Positions 45,004 to 54,165 of a stretch of DNA of 64,000 nt are shown piece by piece. The number at the start of each line of letters is the position of its first letter. Within the stretch, counting starts at the first letter, position 1. The notes under the pieces are model-generated. The model saw only the letters and a program-made list of their open reading frames with translations, ran no database searches and was not told the origin of the DNA. The translations under genes and the position numbers were made by a program. This DNA comes from Comamonadaceae bacterium (GTDB lineage Bacteria; Pseudomonadota; Gammaproteobacteria; Burkholderiales; Burkholderiaceae_C): positions 62,001 through 126,000 of the forward strand of contig JAIYAR010000014.1 of NCBI GenBank assembly GCA_027488985.1, read 5' to 3'.

Positions 45004-45039
45004 GTCATGGCACGCAGCCCAAGGGATGCGTGAATGGCG

Positions 45040-46824
<1,785 letters not shown>

Positions 46825-46829
46825 GAGAA

Positions 46830-46858
46830 TTGGCAGATCCGGCTGGAACCGCTATAAT
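46830..46858 (+). promoter_or_regulatory. sigma-70 promoter for rpmB-rpmG
   Basis: TTGGCA (46830-46835) and TATAAT (46853-46858) are 17 bp apart, a near-consensus promoter immediately after the trxB stop. It leaves a leader of about 150 bases before rpmB. Confidence 0.85.
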
Positions 46859-46877
46859 TTAAGGCTTTGCTGAATTC

Positions 46878-46937
46878 GCCCCGTGAGGGGCCGCCCTTTC
46901 CCAAGGGGTTTGGCAAGTTCCGCCGAGTCATCGGCGG
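46878..46937 (+). promoter_or_regulatory. structured 5' leader of rpmB-rpmG
   Basis: Two perfect small hairpins lie in the leader: GCCCC-GTGA-GGGGC (46878-46891) and CCGCCGA-GTCA-TCGGCGG (46920-46937). They may be an autoregulatory site for a ribosomal protein or simply stabilise the RNA. I recognise no catalogued leader. Confidence 0.4.
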
Positions 46938-47015
46938 GGGGATACCGCCACCCTTTCTCTTGGCGAGGTGAGGCCGGCGCACTTTTGCACTGGCCGTATC
47001 AATCGGAGTGTCCAC

Positions 47016-47249
47016 ATGGCACGCGTATGTGAAGTAACGGGCAAAGGCCCCATGGTCGGAAACAACGTTTCCCACGCCAACAACAAAACCAAGCGCCGGT
47101 TCCTGCCGAACCTGCAATATCGCCGTTTCTGGGTCGAAACTGAAAACCGCTGGGTTCGCCTGCGGATTTCGAATGCAGGTTTGCGCCTGATCGACAAAAA
47201 GGGTATCGATGTTGTGCTCGCAGACCTGCGCGCACGTGGCCAGGCATAA
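47016..47249 (+). CDS. rpmB: 50S ribosomal protein L28
   Basis: 77 residues starting [20 protein letters not shown], the canonical L28 sequence, with the usual length for Proteobacteria. GGAG lies nine bases before the ATG at 47016. The frame upstream to 46968 lies in the leader. It is followed 11 bp later by rpmG, the standard pairing. Confidence 0.97.
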   Translation: MARVCEVTGKGPMVGNNVSHANNKTKRRFLPNLQYRRFWVETENRWVRLRISNAGLRLIDKKGIDVVLADLRARGQA

Positions 47250-47260
47250 GGAGCAACACC

Positions 47261-47431
47261 ATGGCAACCAAAGGCGGACGCGAAAAAATCAAGCTGGAAT
47301 CCACAGCTGGTACCGGTCACTTCTACACGACCGACAAGAACAAGAAGACCATGCCCGAGAAAATGTTGATCAAGAAATTTGATCCCGTTGCTCGCAAGCA
47401 CGTCGACTACAAGGAAATCAAGCTGAAGTAA
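47261..47431 (+). CDS. rpmG: 50S ribosomal protein L33
   Basis: 56 residues starting [20 protein letters not shown] and ending EIKLK, typical of zinc-independent proteobacterial L33 (no CxxC pairs are present). A strong ribosome site (AAGGAG) lies seven bases before the ATG. A clear terminator follows. Confidence 0.97.
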   Translation: MATKGGREKIKLESTAGTGHFYTTDKNKKTMPEKMLIKKFDPVARKHVDYKEIKLK

Positions 47432-47450
47432 TTCAAGCTTGCCTTGTTGA

Positions 47451-47477
47451 AAAAGCCCGCCTAGTGCGGGCTTTTTT
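47451..47477 (+). terminator. rho-independent terminator of rpmB-rpmG
   Basis: AAAAGCCCGC (47451-47460) pairs with GCGGGCTTTT (47466-47475) around a 5-base loop, followed by further T. The flanking A-run makes it usable in both directions, which suits the convergent puuD gene. Confidence 0.9.
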
Positions 47478-47573
47478 ACTTCTGAGACTTTATTGGTTGT
47501 CGAGTACCCAAAGAAATGATCTGTGGGCTCGCTTTAGACAGATCAAGAAGGAGTCGACAGGATTCACCCTCCA

Positions 47574-48803
47574 TCAGTCCGTTTTGGCTCCTGACTCGAA
47601 CCAGCGTTTGATCACCTCACGCTCAGCCTCGGTGATTTGCGTAGAGTTATTCATCGGCATCGCGCGAGTGACCACCACCTGCTGGTAAACCGCCTGCGCG
47701 TGGCTTGCCAGGGCTTGCGGAGAATCCAATCGCACATTCTTCATTTGAACCGCCTCACCGTGGCACATATAGCAGCGCTGCTCGAGCACAGGCTTCAACT
47801 CTTGATAGCGAACATTGCTGCTAGCTCCCGTGGATTGAGCGGAATCAGCTCCTGAATTTATAGCAGGCGATGGAGGGGCCGGCTTGAGCCACACGATCAT
47901 CCCGATGATGACCACCACACCTGCCGCGGCGTAGGGCCAAGGGTGCGCATTGCGTCCAAGTTTGTAGCCGTGGCGCAGCACAAAGAACTGACGGATGGCC
48001 GCTCCTGCAAACATCATCATGATCAGCACCAGCCAGTTTTGCGGGTGGCTGTAGGTGAAGCTGTAGTGGTTGCTCAGCATCGCAAACAGCACTGGCAAGG
48101 TGAAATAGGTGTTGTGCACGCTGCGCTGTTTGCCACGCTTGCCGTGTATGGGGTCCACTGCCCGACCAGCCGCAATATCTGCCACCATGGTGCGCTGACC
48201 GGGGATGATCCAGAAGAATACGTTGGCACTCATCGCCGTGGCCATCATGGCACCCACTAACAAGAAGGCAGCCCTGCCGGCAAACCAGTGGCACGCCAGG
48301 TAAGAGGCTACACACACCAACACAGCAACCAGCGCGCCCACGATTGCGTCGCCATTTTTGCGCTGCCCGAAGATGCGGCAAATCGCGTCGTAAGCCAACC
48401 AGAACACTACGAGAAATGACAAGGCCACTGCAATCGCCGCATGGGGATGCCAAGCCATCACCGACTTGTCGATCAAATAGGTACCGGCGCTCCACAAGTA
48501 AGAGATAGTGAACAGCGAAAAGCCGGTCAGCCAGGTGCTGTAGCTTTCCCAGTAAAACCAATGCAAATTGCCCGGCAGTTTGGGTGGCGCACCTGCAAAT
48601 TTGACCGGGTGATAAAAGCCACCGCCATGTACAGCCCACAACTCGCCACTGACGCCTTGCTTTTTGAGGTCCTCATCTTCGGGTGGGGTCAGGCTGCTAT
48701 CGAGAAACACGAAGTAAAACGACGACCCGATCCACGCGATGGCGGTGATAACGTGCACCCAACGTAGCAGCAGGTTGGCCCAGTCCAGTAAATAGCTTTC
48801 CAT
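47574..48803 (-). CDS. puuD: membrane-bound urate hydroxylase (urate oxidase) PuuD with cytochrome c domain
   Basis: A 409-residue urate oxidase converting urate to 5-hydroxyisourate, with electrons passed to a c-type cytochrome rather than directly to oxygen. The N-terminal PuuD domain has about eight helices (10-30, 85-110, 122-145, 155-200, 235-305) with conserved His residues. The C-terminal cytochrome c domain has one heme site CYMCH (344-348) and a distal Met in AMPMNN. Residues 314-331, the linker between the two, are encoded by a copy of the interspersed repeat. GAGGAG precedes the ATG. xdhC lies 24 bp upstream. Confidence 0.93.
   Translation of the reverse strand: MESYLLDWANLLLRWVHVITAIAWIGSSFYFVFLDSSLTPPEDEDLKKQGVSGELWAVHGGGFYHPVKFAGAPPKLPGNLHWFYWESYSTWLTGFSLFTISYLWSAGTYLIDKSVMAWHPHAAIAVALSFLVVFWLAYDAICRIFGQRKNGDAIVGALVAVLVCVASYLACHWFAGRAAFLLVGAMMATAMSANVFFWIIPGQRTMVADIAAGRAVDPIHGKRGKQRSVHNTYFTLPVLFAMLSNHYSFTYSHPQNWLVLIMMMFAGAAIRQFFVLRHGYKLGRNAHPWPYAAAGVVVIIGMIVWLKPAPPSPAINSGADSAQSTGASSNVRYQELKPVLEQRCYMCHGEAVQMKNVRLDSPQALASHAQAVYQQVVVTRAMPMNNSTQITEAEREVIKRWFESGAKTD
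47811..47863 (-). repeat. interspersed ~54-bp repeat, copy L (encodes PuuD linker)
   Basis: On the minus strand it begins CTATAAATTCAGGAGCTGAT and continues CAATCCACGGGAGCTAGCAG, more diverged than copies D or F but with identical spacing. It encodes PuuD residues 314-331, in the same reading frame as the lolA copy. Confidence 0.6.
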
Positions 48804-48827
48804 CCAAAATTCTCCTCAATATTTCAA

Positions 48828-49679
48828 TCAACCGGCAGCGCAAGGAACGTGGGTGTGCACCATATCGTCCGCCACTTGCAATAGTTGGGCCGCCACTGCG
48901 ACCGCAATGATTTCAGGCCGCTTGTCTTTGACCACCGGCACGCCGATGGGGCAGGTGATATGCGCCAGCTCGGCCTCAGTAAAGCCACGCTCAGCCAAGC
49001 GGCGGCGGAAGGTCGCCCATTTGGTATGGCTACCGATCAGCCCGATGTACGGTAAATCTCCCCGTTCGCGCTGGCGATTCAAGCATGCAGCCACGATGTC
49101 CAGGTCCTCGGCATGGCTGAAACTCATGATCAATACCCGGGCGCCCGCGGGCAAATCAGCGACTGATGCTTGTACCGGATCGGAGTGCTCACACCGCACA
49201 TTCGCTGGCACCTGCTCAGGAAACACGCCGTCCCGGCTGTCCACCCAAGTCACATCAAAAGGCAAACGCTCCAGAACCAGCACCAGTGCCTGGCCCACAT
49301 GCCCCCCCCCGAACAGGGCCAGAGGCCAGTGCAGGGGAGCTAAACGCGTCTGCAAGGCGAGCGCATCGCCCGCCTGCACCAGCTCAAAGCGCAGATGCAC
49401 CTCCCCGCCACAGCACTGCCCCAGACTGGGGCCGAGAGCAAATCGCCGCTCCAATTCAGGTGTTTGTTGACCCGCGAGGTGGGACTTCAAAATCTCCTCT
49501 GCAAGTGCCAAGGCGTCTTGCTCCAGACGGCCACCACCTATGGTTCCGACAAAACCACCGGAAGAAACAGCAAGCCAGGCGCCCGCATCCCGAGGTACTG
49601 AGCCGCGGGTCGCCGTCACGGTGACCAGCACCGCCGGCCCGTGCATCAAAGTATTCAAGAGTTCCTGGAGACTGCTCAC
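48828..49679 (-). CDS. xdhC: xanthine dehydrogenase accessory protein XdhC
   Basis: A 283-residue maturation factor that binds and sulphurates the molybdenum cofactor and inserts it into XdhB. The N-terminal motif VGTIGGGRLEQDALA and the CCGGEV segment are typical, and a C-terminal Rossmann-like domain (FGGGHVGQAL) follows. A GTG at 49679 gives the family's usual start. The TTG at 49757 is less likely, and the ATG at 49646 would truncate the first helix. It lies just upstream of puuD on the same strand and far from xdhAB. Confidence 0.9.
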   Translation of the reverse strand: MSSLQELLNTLMHGPAVLVTVTATRGSVPRDAGAWLAVSSGGFVGTIGGGRLEQDALALAEEILKSHLAGQQTPELERRFALGPSLGQCCGGEVHLRFELVQAGDALALQTRLAPLHWPLALFGGGHVGQALVLVLERLPFDVTWVDSRDGVFPEQVPANVRCEHSDPVQASVADLPAGARVLIMSFSHAEDLDIVAACLNRQRERGDLPYIGLIGSHTKWATFRRRLAERGFTEAELAHITCPIGVPVVKDKRPEIIAVAVAAQLLQVADDMVHTHVPCAAG

Positions 49680-49768
49680 AAACGGATACCTTTTCTGCTT
49701 CGCACCGTTGCCACCACCGCATATTTTCGGGCACAGTACACCGGCGCGAAAAAACAAGGAGACACGCC

Positions 49769-50311
49769 ATGCACGCCCGAGCCCAAGAGCACCTTGCCCA
49801 CCGTTGGAGCAACGCCCGCCTGTTGATTTGCCTGACCCTGCTGGCCATGGGCGGGTGCAGTGTCAACAAACCTGCGCCCCAAGCCCCTGCCCAGGCACCC
49901 GCTGTGGTGGTCGCACCGGCGCCCCCCCCCGCTCCTGTGGCAACGCCCCCAGAACCCCAGCCTGCGCTCTTGTCCCAGGCAGTAACTCCCCGGGATTACC
50001 GTCGCGACGCGGCGGGCCACCTGTACGCCAGGAACTCGGGGCGCATCTTTACCGGCAAGCTGCCTCCCCTTCTGTATGCAGTGGGCGTGTTGCAGGTCGA
50101 TATTGACCGAATGGGGCATGTGACCGACATCCGCTGGATGCGTGCGCCCAGCCACGCCCCGGAAGTCATGGCCGACATCGAACGCTCGGTGCGAGCGGCT
50201 GCCCCCTACCCTGCACCAGTGCGCATGGGCCGTGTGACCTACACCGACACTTGGCTCTGGCATAAGAGCGGACGTTTTCAATTGGATACCCTAACTGAAG
50301 GCCAACTCTAA
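49769..50311 (+). CDS. TonB C-terminal-like lipoprotein
   Basis: 180 residues. A signal sequence with lipobox MGGC (C30) is followed by a Pro/Ala-rich spacer (about 34-68), as in TonB. A C-terminal domain (from about 100) with VGVLQVDIDRMGHVTDIRWMRA and SVRAAAPYP resembles the TonB C-terminal fold. It lacks the usual TonB transmembrane anchor and is likely lipid-anchored instead. AAGGAG precedes the ATG. It is divergent from xdhC and ends four bases from uraH. Function is unknown. A periplasmic or envelope role near purine uptake is conceivable. Confidence 0.72.
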   Translation: MHARAQEHLAHRWSNARLLICLTLLAMGGCSVNKPAPQAPAQAPAVVVAPAPPPAPVATPPEPQPALLSQAVTPRDYRRDAAGHLYARNSGRIFTGKLPPLLYAVGVLQVDIDRMGHVTDIRWMRAPSHAPEVMADIERSVRAAAPYPAPVRMGRVTYTDTWLWHKSGRFQLDTLTEGQL

Positions 50312-50314
50312 AGA

Positions 50315-50668
50315 CTAAGAACCGCGGTAGGTGGAGTAGCTCCACGGGCTGACCAGCAAAGGCACGTGGTAGTGCTGGTCGGTATGCGCCACACCGAAAT
50401 CCAGCGCCACGCGGTTCAAAAAGTTCGGCTCCGGCAAGGTCACGCCGCGGGCTTTGAAGTAGCCGGCCACATCAAACACCAGCCTGTAAGTGCCTTTTTG
50501 CAGGCTTGCGTTGTCATAGAGCGGGCCGTCCGGATTGCGGCCGTCTGCATTCAGCACAAAGCTTTTCACTAGCGTTGCAGTCTCGCCCTGCGTGGTGTAA
50601 AGCGCCACCGACATGCCCGCTGCAGGGGTGCCGTGCATGGTGTCCAGTACGTGCGTGCTCAAGCCCAT
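50315..50668 (-). CDS. uraH: 5-hydroxyisourate hydrolase
   Basis: A 117-residue transthyretin-like protein hydrolysing 5-hydroxyisourate from PuuD to OHCU. The N-terminal LSTHVLDT (H6 catalytic) and the C-terminal tetrapeptide YRGS are the family's hallmarks. The ATG at 50668 has AAGG about eight bases upstream. The frame upstream to 50707 contains the operator and is rejected. Divergent from gntR, sharing a promoter region with a perfect palindrome. Confidence 0.95.
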   Translation of the reverse strand: MGLSTHVLDTMHGTPAAGMSVALYTTQGETATLVKSFVLNADGRNPDGPLYDNASLQKGTYRLVFDVAGYFKARGVTLPEPNFLNRVALDFGVAHTDQHYHVPLLVSPWSYSTYRGS

Positions 50669-50694
50669 GGCGCTTACCTTTTTACTAAAAACAC

Positions 50695-50710
50695 AAAGTG
50701 TATACACTTT
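50695..50710. promoter_or_regulatory. 16-bp perfect palindrome, candidate GntR operator (uraH/gntR)
   Basis: AAAGTGTATACACTTT lies between the divergent uraH and gntR starts. Its core TGTATACA recurs at 7634, 55454, 55467 and 57154. The position 26 bp before gntR suits autorepression. Confidence 0.75.
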
Positions 50711-50735
50711 TGCGCAATCTCGGTATCATGACCTG

Positions 50736-51377
50736 ATGGAAACCACAACGACCGGTTTCATCGTGGAGGCCATCACCGCCGCCATCGTGGACCACCAGCT
50801 CACCCCCGGCGCCAAACTGGCAGAGCAAAAGCTTGCGGACCAGTTCGGCGTGTCCCGTACGCTGATCCGGCAGGCCTTGTTCCAGCTCTCGCGCAACCGC
50901 CTGATCCGCATGGAGCCGGCACGCGGAGCCTTTGTAGCAGCCCCTTCCGTGGCCGAAGCCCGCCAGGTATTTGCGGTGCGCCGCATGCTGGAGGCAGGCA
51001 TGGTCCGTGCGTTCATCGCTGCAGCCAACCCTGAACACATTGATGCGCTGCGCCAACATATCGCCGAAGAGCAAAATGCCGTACACGGCGGCAGCATCAG
51101 CAACCGCACTGAATTGCTGGGCGACTTCCATGTCTGCATGGCGCAGTTGTTGGGCAATGAGGTGCTTGCACTCATGTTGATGGACCTGCTCTCGCGCTGT
51201 TCGCTGATCACGTTGATGTACCAATCGAGCGCCTCAGCAGCCCACTCGCACGAGGAGCATGCGGCGCTGGTAGATGCCCTAGAGGCCCGCAATGAAACTC
51301 TGGCCCTGCGGTTGATGGACGAGCACCTTCAACATGTAGAAGCCGGCCTGACTTTGCCCCCTGACGAATCCACATGA
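50736..51377 (+). CDS. GntR/FCD-family regulator of purine catabolism
   Basis: A 213-residue regulator with an N-terminal winged helix (about 6-70, KLADQFGVSRTLIRQALFQL) and an all-helical FCD ligand domain. In that domain D, H and late H residues (GDFHVCMA, SHEEHAALVDALE) could hold a metal. The ATG at 50736 is the homologous start. Its stop overlaps the puuE ATG (ATGA), so regulator and allantoinase are cotranscribed. The TGTATACA palindromes make it the best candidate for control of the purine genes, probably with a ureide or urate-derived effector. Confidence 0.9.
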   Translation: METTTTGFIVEAITAAIVDHQLTPGAKLAEQKLADQFGVSRTLIRQALFQLSRNRLIRMEPARGAFVAAPSVAEARQVFAVRRMLEAGMVRAFIAAANPEHIDALRQHIAEEQNAVHGGSISNRTELLGDFHVCMAQLLGNEVLALMLMDLLSRCSLITLMYQSSASAAHSHEEHAALVDALEARNETLALRLMDEHLQHVEAGLTLPPDEST

Positions 51378-52327
51378 ATCACACCTACGACACCACCCAC
51401 ACCTACCCCCGTGATCTGGTGGGGTATGGCGAACATGTGCCCCACGCCCAGTGGCCTGGCCAGGCCCGCGTGGCCGTGCAATTCGTCCTCAACTACGAAG
51501 AAGGCGGCGAAAACAGCGTGCTGCACGGAGACGCAGGCTCCGAGCAGTTCCTATCAGAAATGTTCAACCCAGCCAGCTATCCGGACCGCCACATCAGCAT
51601 GGAAGGCATTTACGAATACGGCTCACGCGCCGGCGTGTGGCGCATCTTGCGCGAGTTCGAGCAACGTGGCCTGCCGCTGACGGTATTCGGTGTCGGTATG
51701 GCACTGGAGCGCTACCCCGAGCTGACTCGCCGCCTGGTGGAGTTGGGCCATGAGATTGCCTGCCATGGCCATCGCTGGATCCATTACCAGAACATGGATG
51801 AAGCGCAAGAGCGAGAGCACATGCAACTGGGCATGGCGGCCATCAAAAAGCTGACCGGCGAGCGAGCCTTAGGCTGGTACACCGGCCGTGACAGCCCGCG
51901 CACCCGCCGTCTGGTCGCCGACTACGGCGGCTTTGAGTACGACAGCGACTATTACGGCGACGACCTGCCCTTCTGGATGAAGGTACAAAAGACCGACGGC
52001 AGTGTGGTGCCCCAGCTCATCGTACCCTACACGCTGGATTGCAACGACATGCGCTTTGCCCTGCCCCAGGGCTACTCGCACGCAGACCCGTTCTTCCAAT
52101 ACATGAAAGATACCTTTGACGCGCTCTACGCCGAAGGCGACCCCGACGGCCTGAATGCCCCCAAGATGATGAGTATCGGCATGCATTGCCGCCTGCTCGG
52201 CCGCCCGGGCCGCATCACCGCACTGCAGCGCTTTCTTGACCACATTGGGCGGCACGACAAAGTGTGGGTAACACGACGCATCGACATCGCGCGGCACTGG
52301 AGAGCCACGCACCCCTACCGAGGCTGA
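51374..52327 (+). CDS. puuE: allantoinase PuuE (polysaccharide-deacetylase-like)
   Basis: A 317-residue metal-independent-type allantoinase hydrolysing allantoin to allantoate. The start NHTYDTTHTYPRDLVGYG and the segments FVLNYEEGGEN, SMEGIYEYGSRAG and HEIACHGHRW are those of PuuE rather than the amidohydrolase AllB. It overlaps gntR by four bases and is followed by the fusion gene three bases later. Confidence 0.94.
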   Translation: MNHTYDTTHTYPRDLVGYGEHVPHAQWPGQARVAVQFVLNYEEGGENSVLHGDAGSEQFLSEMFNPASYPDRHISMEGIYEYGSRAGVWRILREFEQRGLPLTVFGVGMALERYPELTRRLVELGHEIACHGHRWIHYQNMDEAQEREHMQLGMAAIKKLTGERALGWYTGRDSPRTRRLVADYGGFEYDSDYYGDDLPFWMKVQKTDGSVVPQLIVPYTLDCNDMRFALPQGYSHADPFFQYMKDTFDALYAEGDPDGLNAPKMMSIGMHCRLLGRPGRITALQRFLDHIGRHDKVWVTRRIDIARHWRATHPYRG

Positions 52328-52330
52328 GCC

Positions 52331-54151
52331 ATGAGCACCCCATCTTCTCTACTCACGCTGGATCAACTTAACACCCTGCCGCTGACCGAGGCGGCACGCC
52401 TGCTGGACGGCTTGTACGAGCACTCTCCTTGGATTGTGGAAACTGCCCTGCAACAGCGGCCCTTTGTGTCGCTGGCTTGCTTCAAGCATTGCATGGTGCA
52501 AGTGGTGGCCGCTGCAGGGCGCGAGCCCCAGCTCGCGCTCTTGCGAGCCCACCCTGAGCTGGCCGGCAAGGCCATGGTTGACCAAAGCCTCACCGCCGAG
52601 AGCACCAATGAGCAAAGCAAGGCTGGGCTCACGCATTGCACGCCCGCCGAGTTCGACAAAATTCAGCGCCTGAATGCGGAATACAACGCGCGCTTCGGTT
52701 TTCCCTTCATCCTTGCAGTACGTGGACCACGCGGTACAGGCCTGTTAAAAGCAGAGATCATCGCCACGCTGGAGCGCCGCGTGCAGGGTCACCCGGACTT
52801 TGAGCTGGCCGAGTGCCTGCGCAATGTGCACCGTATTGCCGAGATCCGCCTCAACGACAAGTTCGGCTACACCCCGGTGCAAGGCCATCAGGTGTGGGAC
52901 TGGCAAGAAGCGCTGGCGCAGCACACGGATGCCGCCTTTGTGGGCACCGGCCAACTCACCGTCACCTACCTGACGGATGCGCACCTGGCCTGCGCCCGCC
53001 AGATCCAGGCCGACATGCTGGCCGCCGGCTGCGACAGCGCCGCCATTGACGCAGTGGGCAACGTAGTGGGACGCTATGAAAGTGATAGCTACCCGCGCAC
53101 ATCCGACGTGCGCCAGAGCCCTGTTTTATCTAAAACCCTGCTCACCGGCAGCCACTATGACACGGTGCGCAACGGCGGCAAGTACGACGGCCGGCTGGGC
53201 ATTTACGTGCCCCTGGCTTGCGTGCAAGCACTCAAGGCCCAAGGCCAGCGCCTGCCGTATGCGCTGGAAGTAGTGGCCTTTGCCGAAGAAGAGGGCCAGC
53301 GCTACAAGGCCACCTTTCTGGGCTCGGGCGCACTCACCGGCGACTTTGACCCCGCTTGGCTGGACCAGACGGACGCAGATGGTGTTTCCATGCGCGACGC
53401 CATGGCGAAAGCGGGGTTGGACGTGAACGCTATTGGCGCCATCCGCCGCAACCCTGCCGACTACCAAGGCTTTGTGGAGGTCCATATCGAGCAAGGCCCA
53501 GTGCTCAACGCGCAGGACATTCCGCTGGGCGTGGTCACCTCCATCAACGCCAGCGTGCGATACGTGGGCGAGATCACCGGCATGGCCAGCCACGCAGGCA
53601 CCACGCCTATGGGCCAGCGCCGCGACGCCGCGGCTGCTGTGGCCGAGCTGATCTTGCTGGTGGAGCACTGCGCCACCCAGGACGGCGACTCAGTGGGCAC
53701 CGTGGGGCAGCTGCAAGTGCCCAATGGCTCTATCAATGTGGTGCCGGGGCGCTGCACCTTCTCGCTGGATTTGCGTGCTCCGTCGGACTCGCAGCGCGAT
53801 GCACTGGAGGCCAAGGTACTCACCGGCCTGCGCCTGATCTGCGAGCGACGCGGCCTACACCACAGCCTCACCCGCACCATGCAAGCCAGCGCAGCACCCA
53901 GCGCGCCCGAATGGCAGCAGCGCTGGGAAGCTGCAGTGACCGCACTGGGCGTCCCCCTGCACCGCATGCCCAGCGGCGCCGGACACGACGCAATGAAGCT
54001 GCACACCATCCTGCCGCAGGCCATGCTGTTTGTGCGTGGCCTGAATTCCGGCATCAGCCACAACCCGCTGGAATCCACCACCAGCGACGACATGCAACTC
54101 GCGGTAGATGCGTTCAGCCATCTGCTGCACCAACTGGCCCACGCGGCCTGA
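52331..54151 (+). CDS. fusion of OHCU decarboxylase (UraD) and allantoate amidohydrolase (AllC)
   Basis: A 606-residue bifunctional protein. Residues about 1-175 are UraD, which decarboxylates OHCU to S-allantoin. The catalytic H74 lies in RAHPELAGKA, with FGFPFILAVRG at 122-132. Residues about 185-606 are an M20-family AllC, with metal residues in LLTGSHYDTV (H275, D277), YDGRLG (D286), AEEEGQR and the late NPLESTT. The AllC half breaks down allantoate with release of ammonia and CO2. A repeat copy adds roughly residues 249-266, directly before the first metal motif. GAGG precedes the ATG. The two enzymes act two steps apart, with PuuE between them. Confidence 0.93.
   Translation: MSTPSSLLTLDQLNTLPLTEAARLLDGLYEHSPWIVETALQQRPFVSLACFKHCMVQVVAAAGREPQLALLRAHPELAGKAMVDQSLTAESTNEQSKAGLTHCTPAEFDKIQRLNAEYNARFGFPFILAVRGPRGTGLLKAEIIATLERRVQGHPDFELAECLRNVHRIAEIRLNDKFGYTPVQGHQVWDWQEALAQHTDAAFVGTGQLTVTYLTDAHLACARQIQADMLAAGCDSAAIDAVGNVVGRYESDSYPRTSDVRQSPVLSKTLLTGSHYDTVRNGGKYDGRLGIYVPLACVQALKAQGQRLPYALEVVAFAEEEGQRYKATFLGSGALTGDFDPAWLDQTDADGVSMRDAMAKAGLDVNAIGAIRRNPADYQGFVEVHIEQGPVLNAQDIPLGVVTSINASVRYVGEITGMASHAGTTPMGQRRDAAAAVAELILLVEHCATQDGDSVGTVGQLQVPNGSINVVPGRCTFSLDLRAPSDSQRDALEAKVLTGLRLICERRGLHHSLTRTMQASAAPSAPEWQQRWEAAVTALGVPLHRMPSGAGHDAMKLHTILPQAMLFVRGLNSGISHNPLESTTSDDMQLAVDAFSHLLHQLAHAA
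53074..53127 (+). repeat. interspersed ~54-bp repeat, copy G (in frame in uraD-allC)
   Basis: It begins CTATGAAAGTGATAGCTACC, continues CGCGCACATCC and GTGCGCCAGAGCC. It encodes about residues 249-266 in sense orientation. AllC proteins I recall have a clearly shorter loop at this place, so the copy looks like a true in-frame insertion. Confidence 0.68.
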
Positions 54152-54165
54152 ACGTTTGACCTCAC

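Noticed and set aside
51265-51290. CTAGAGGCCCGCAA in gntR as a repeat remnant
   Set aside because: The upstream half of the element is absent. It encodes normal FCD-domain sequence.
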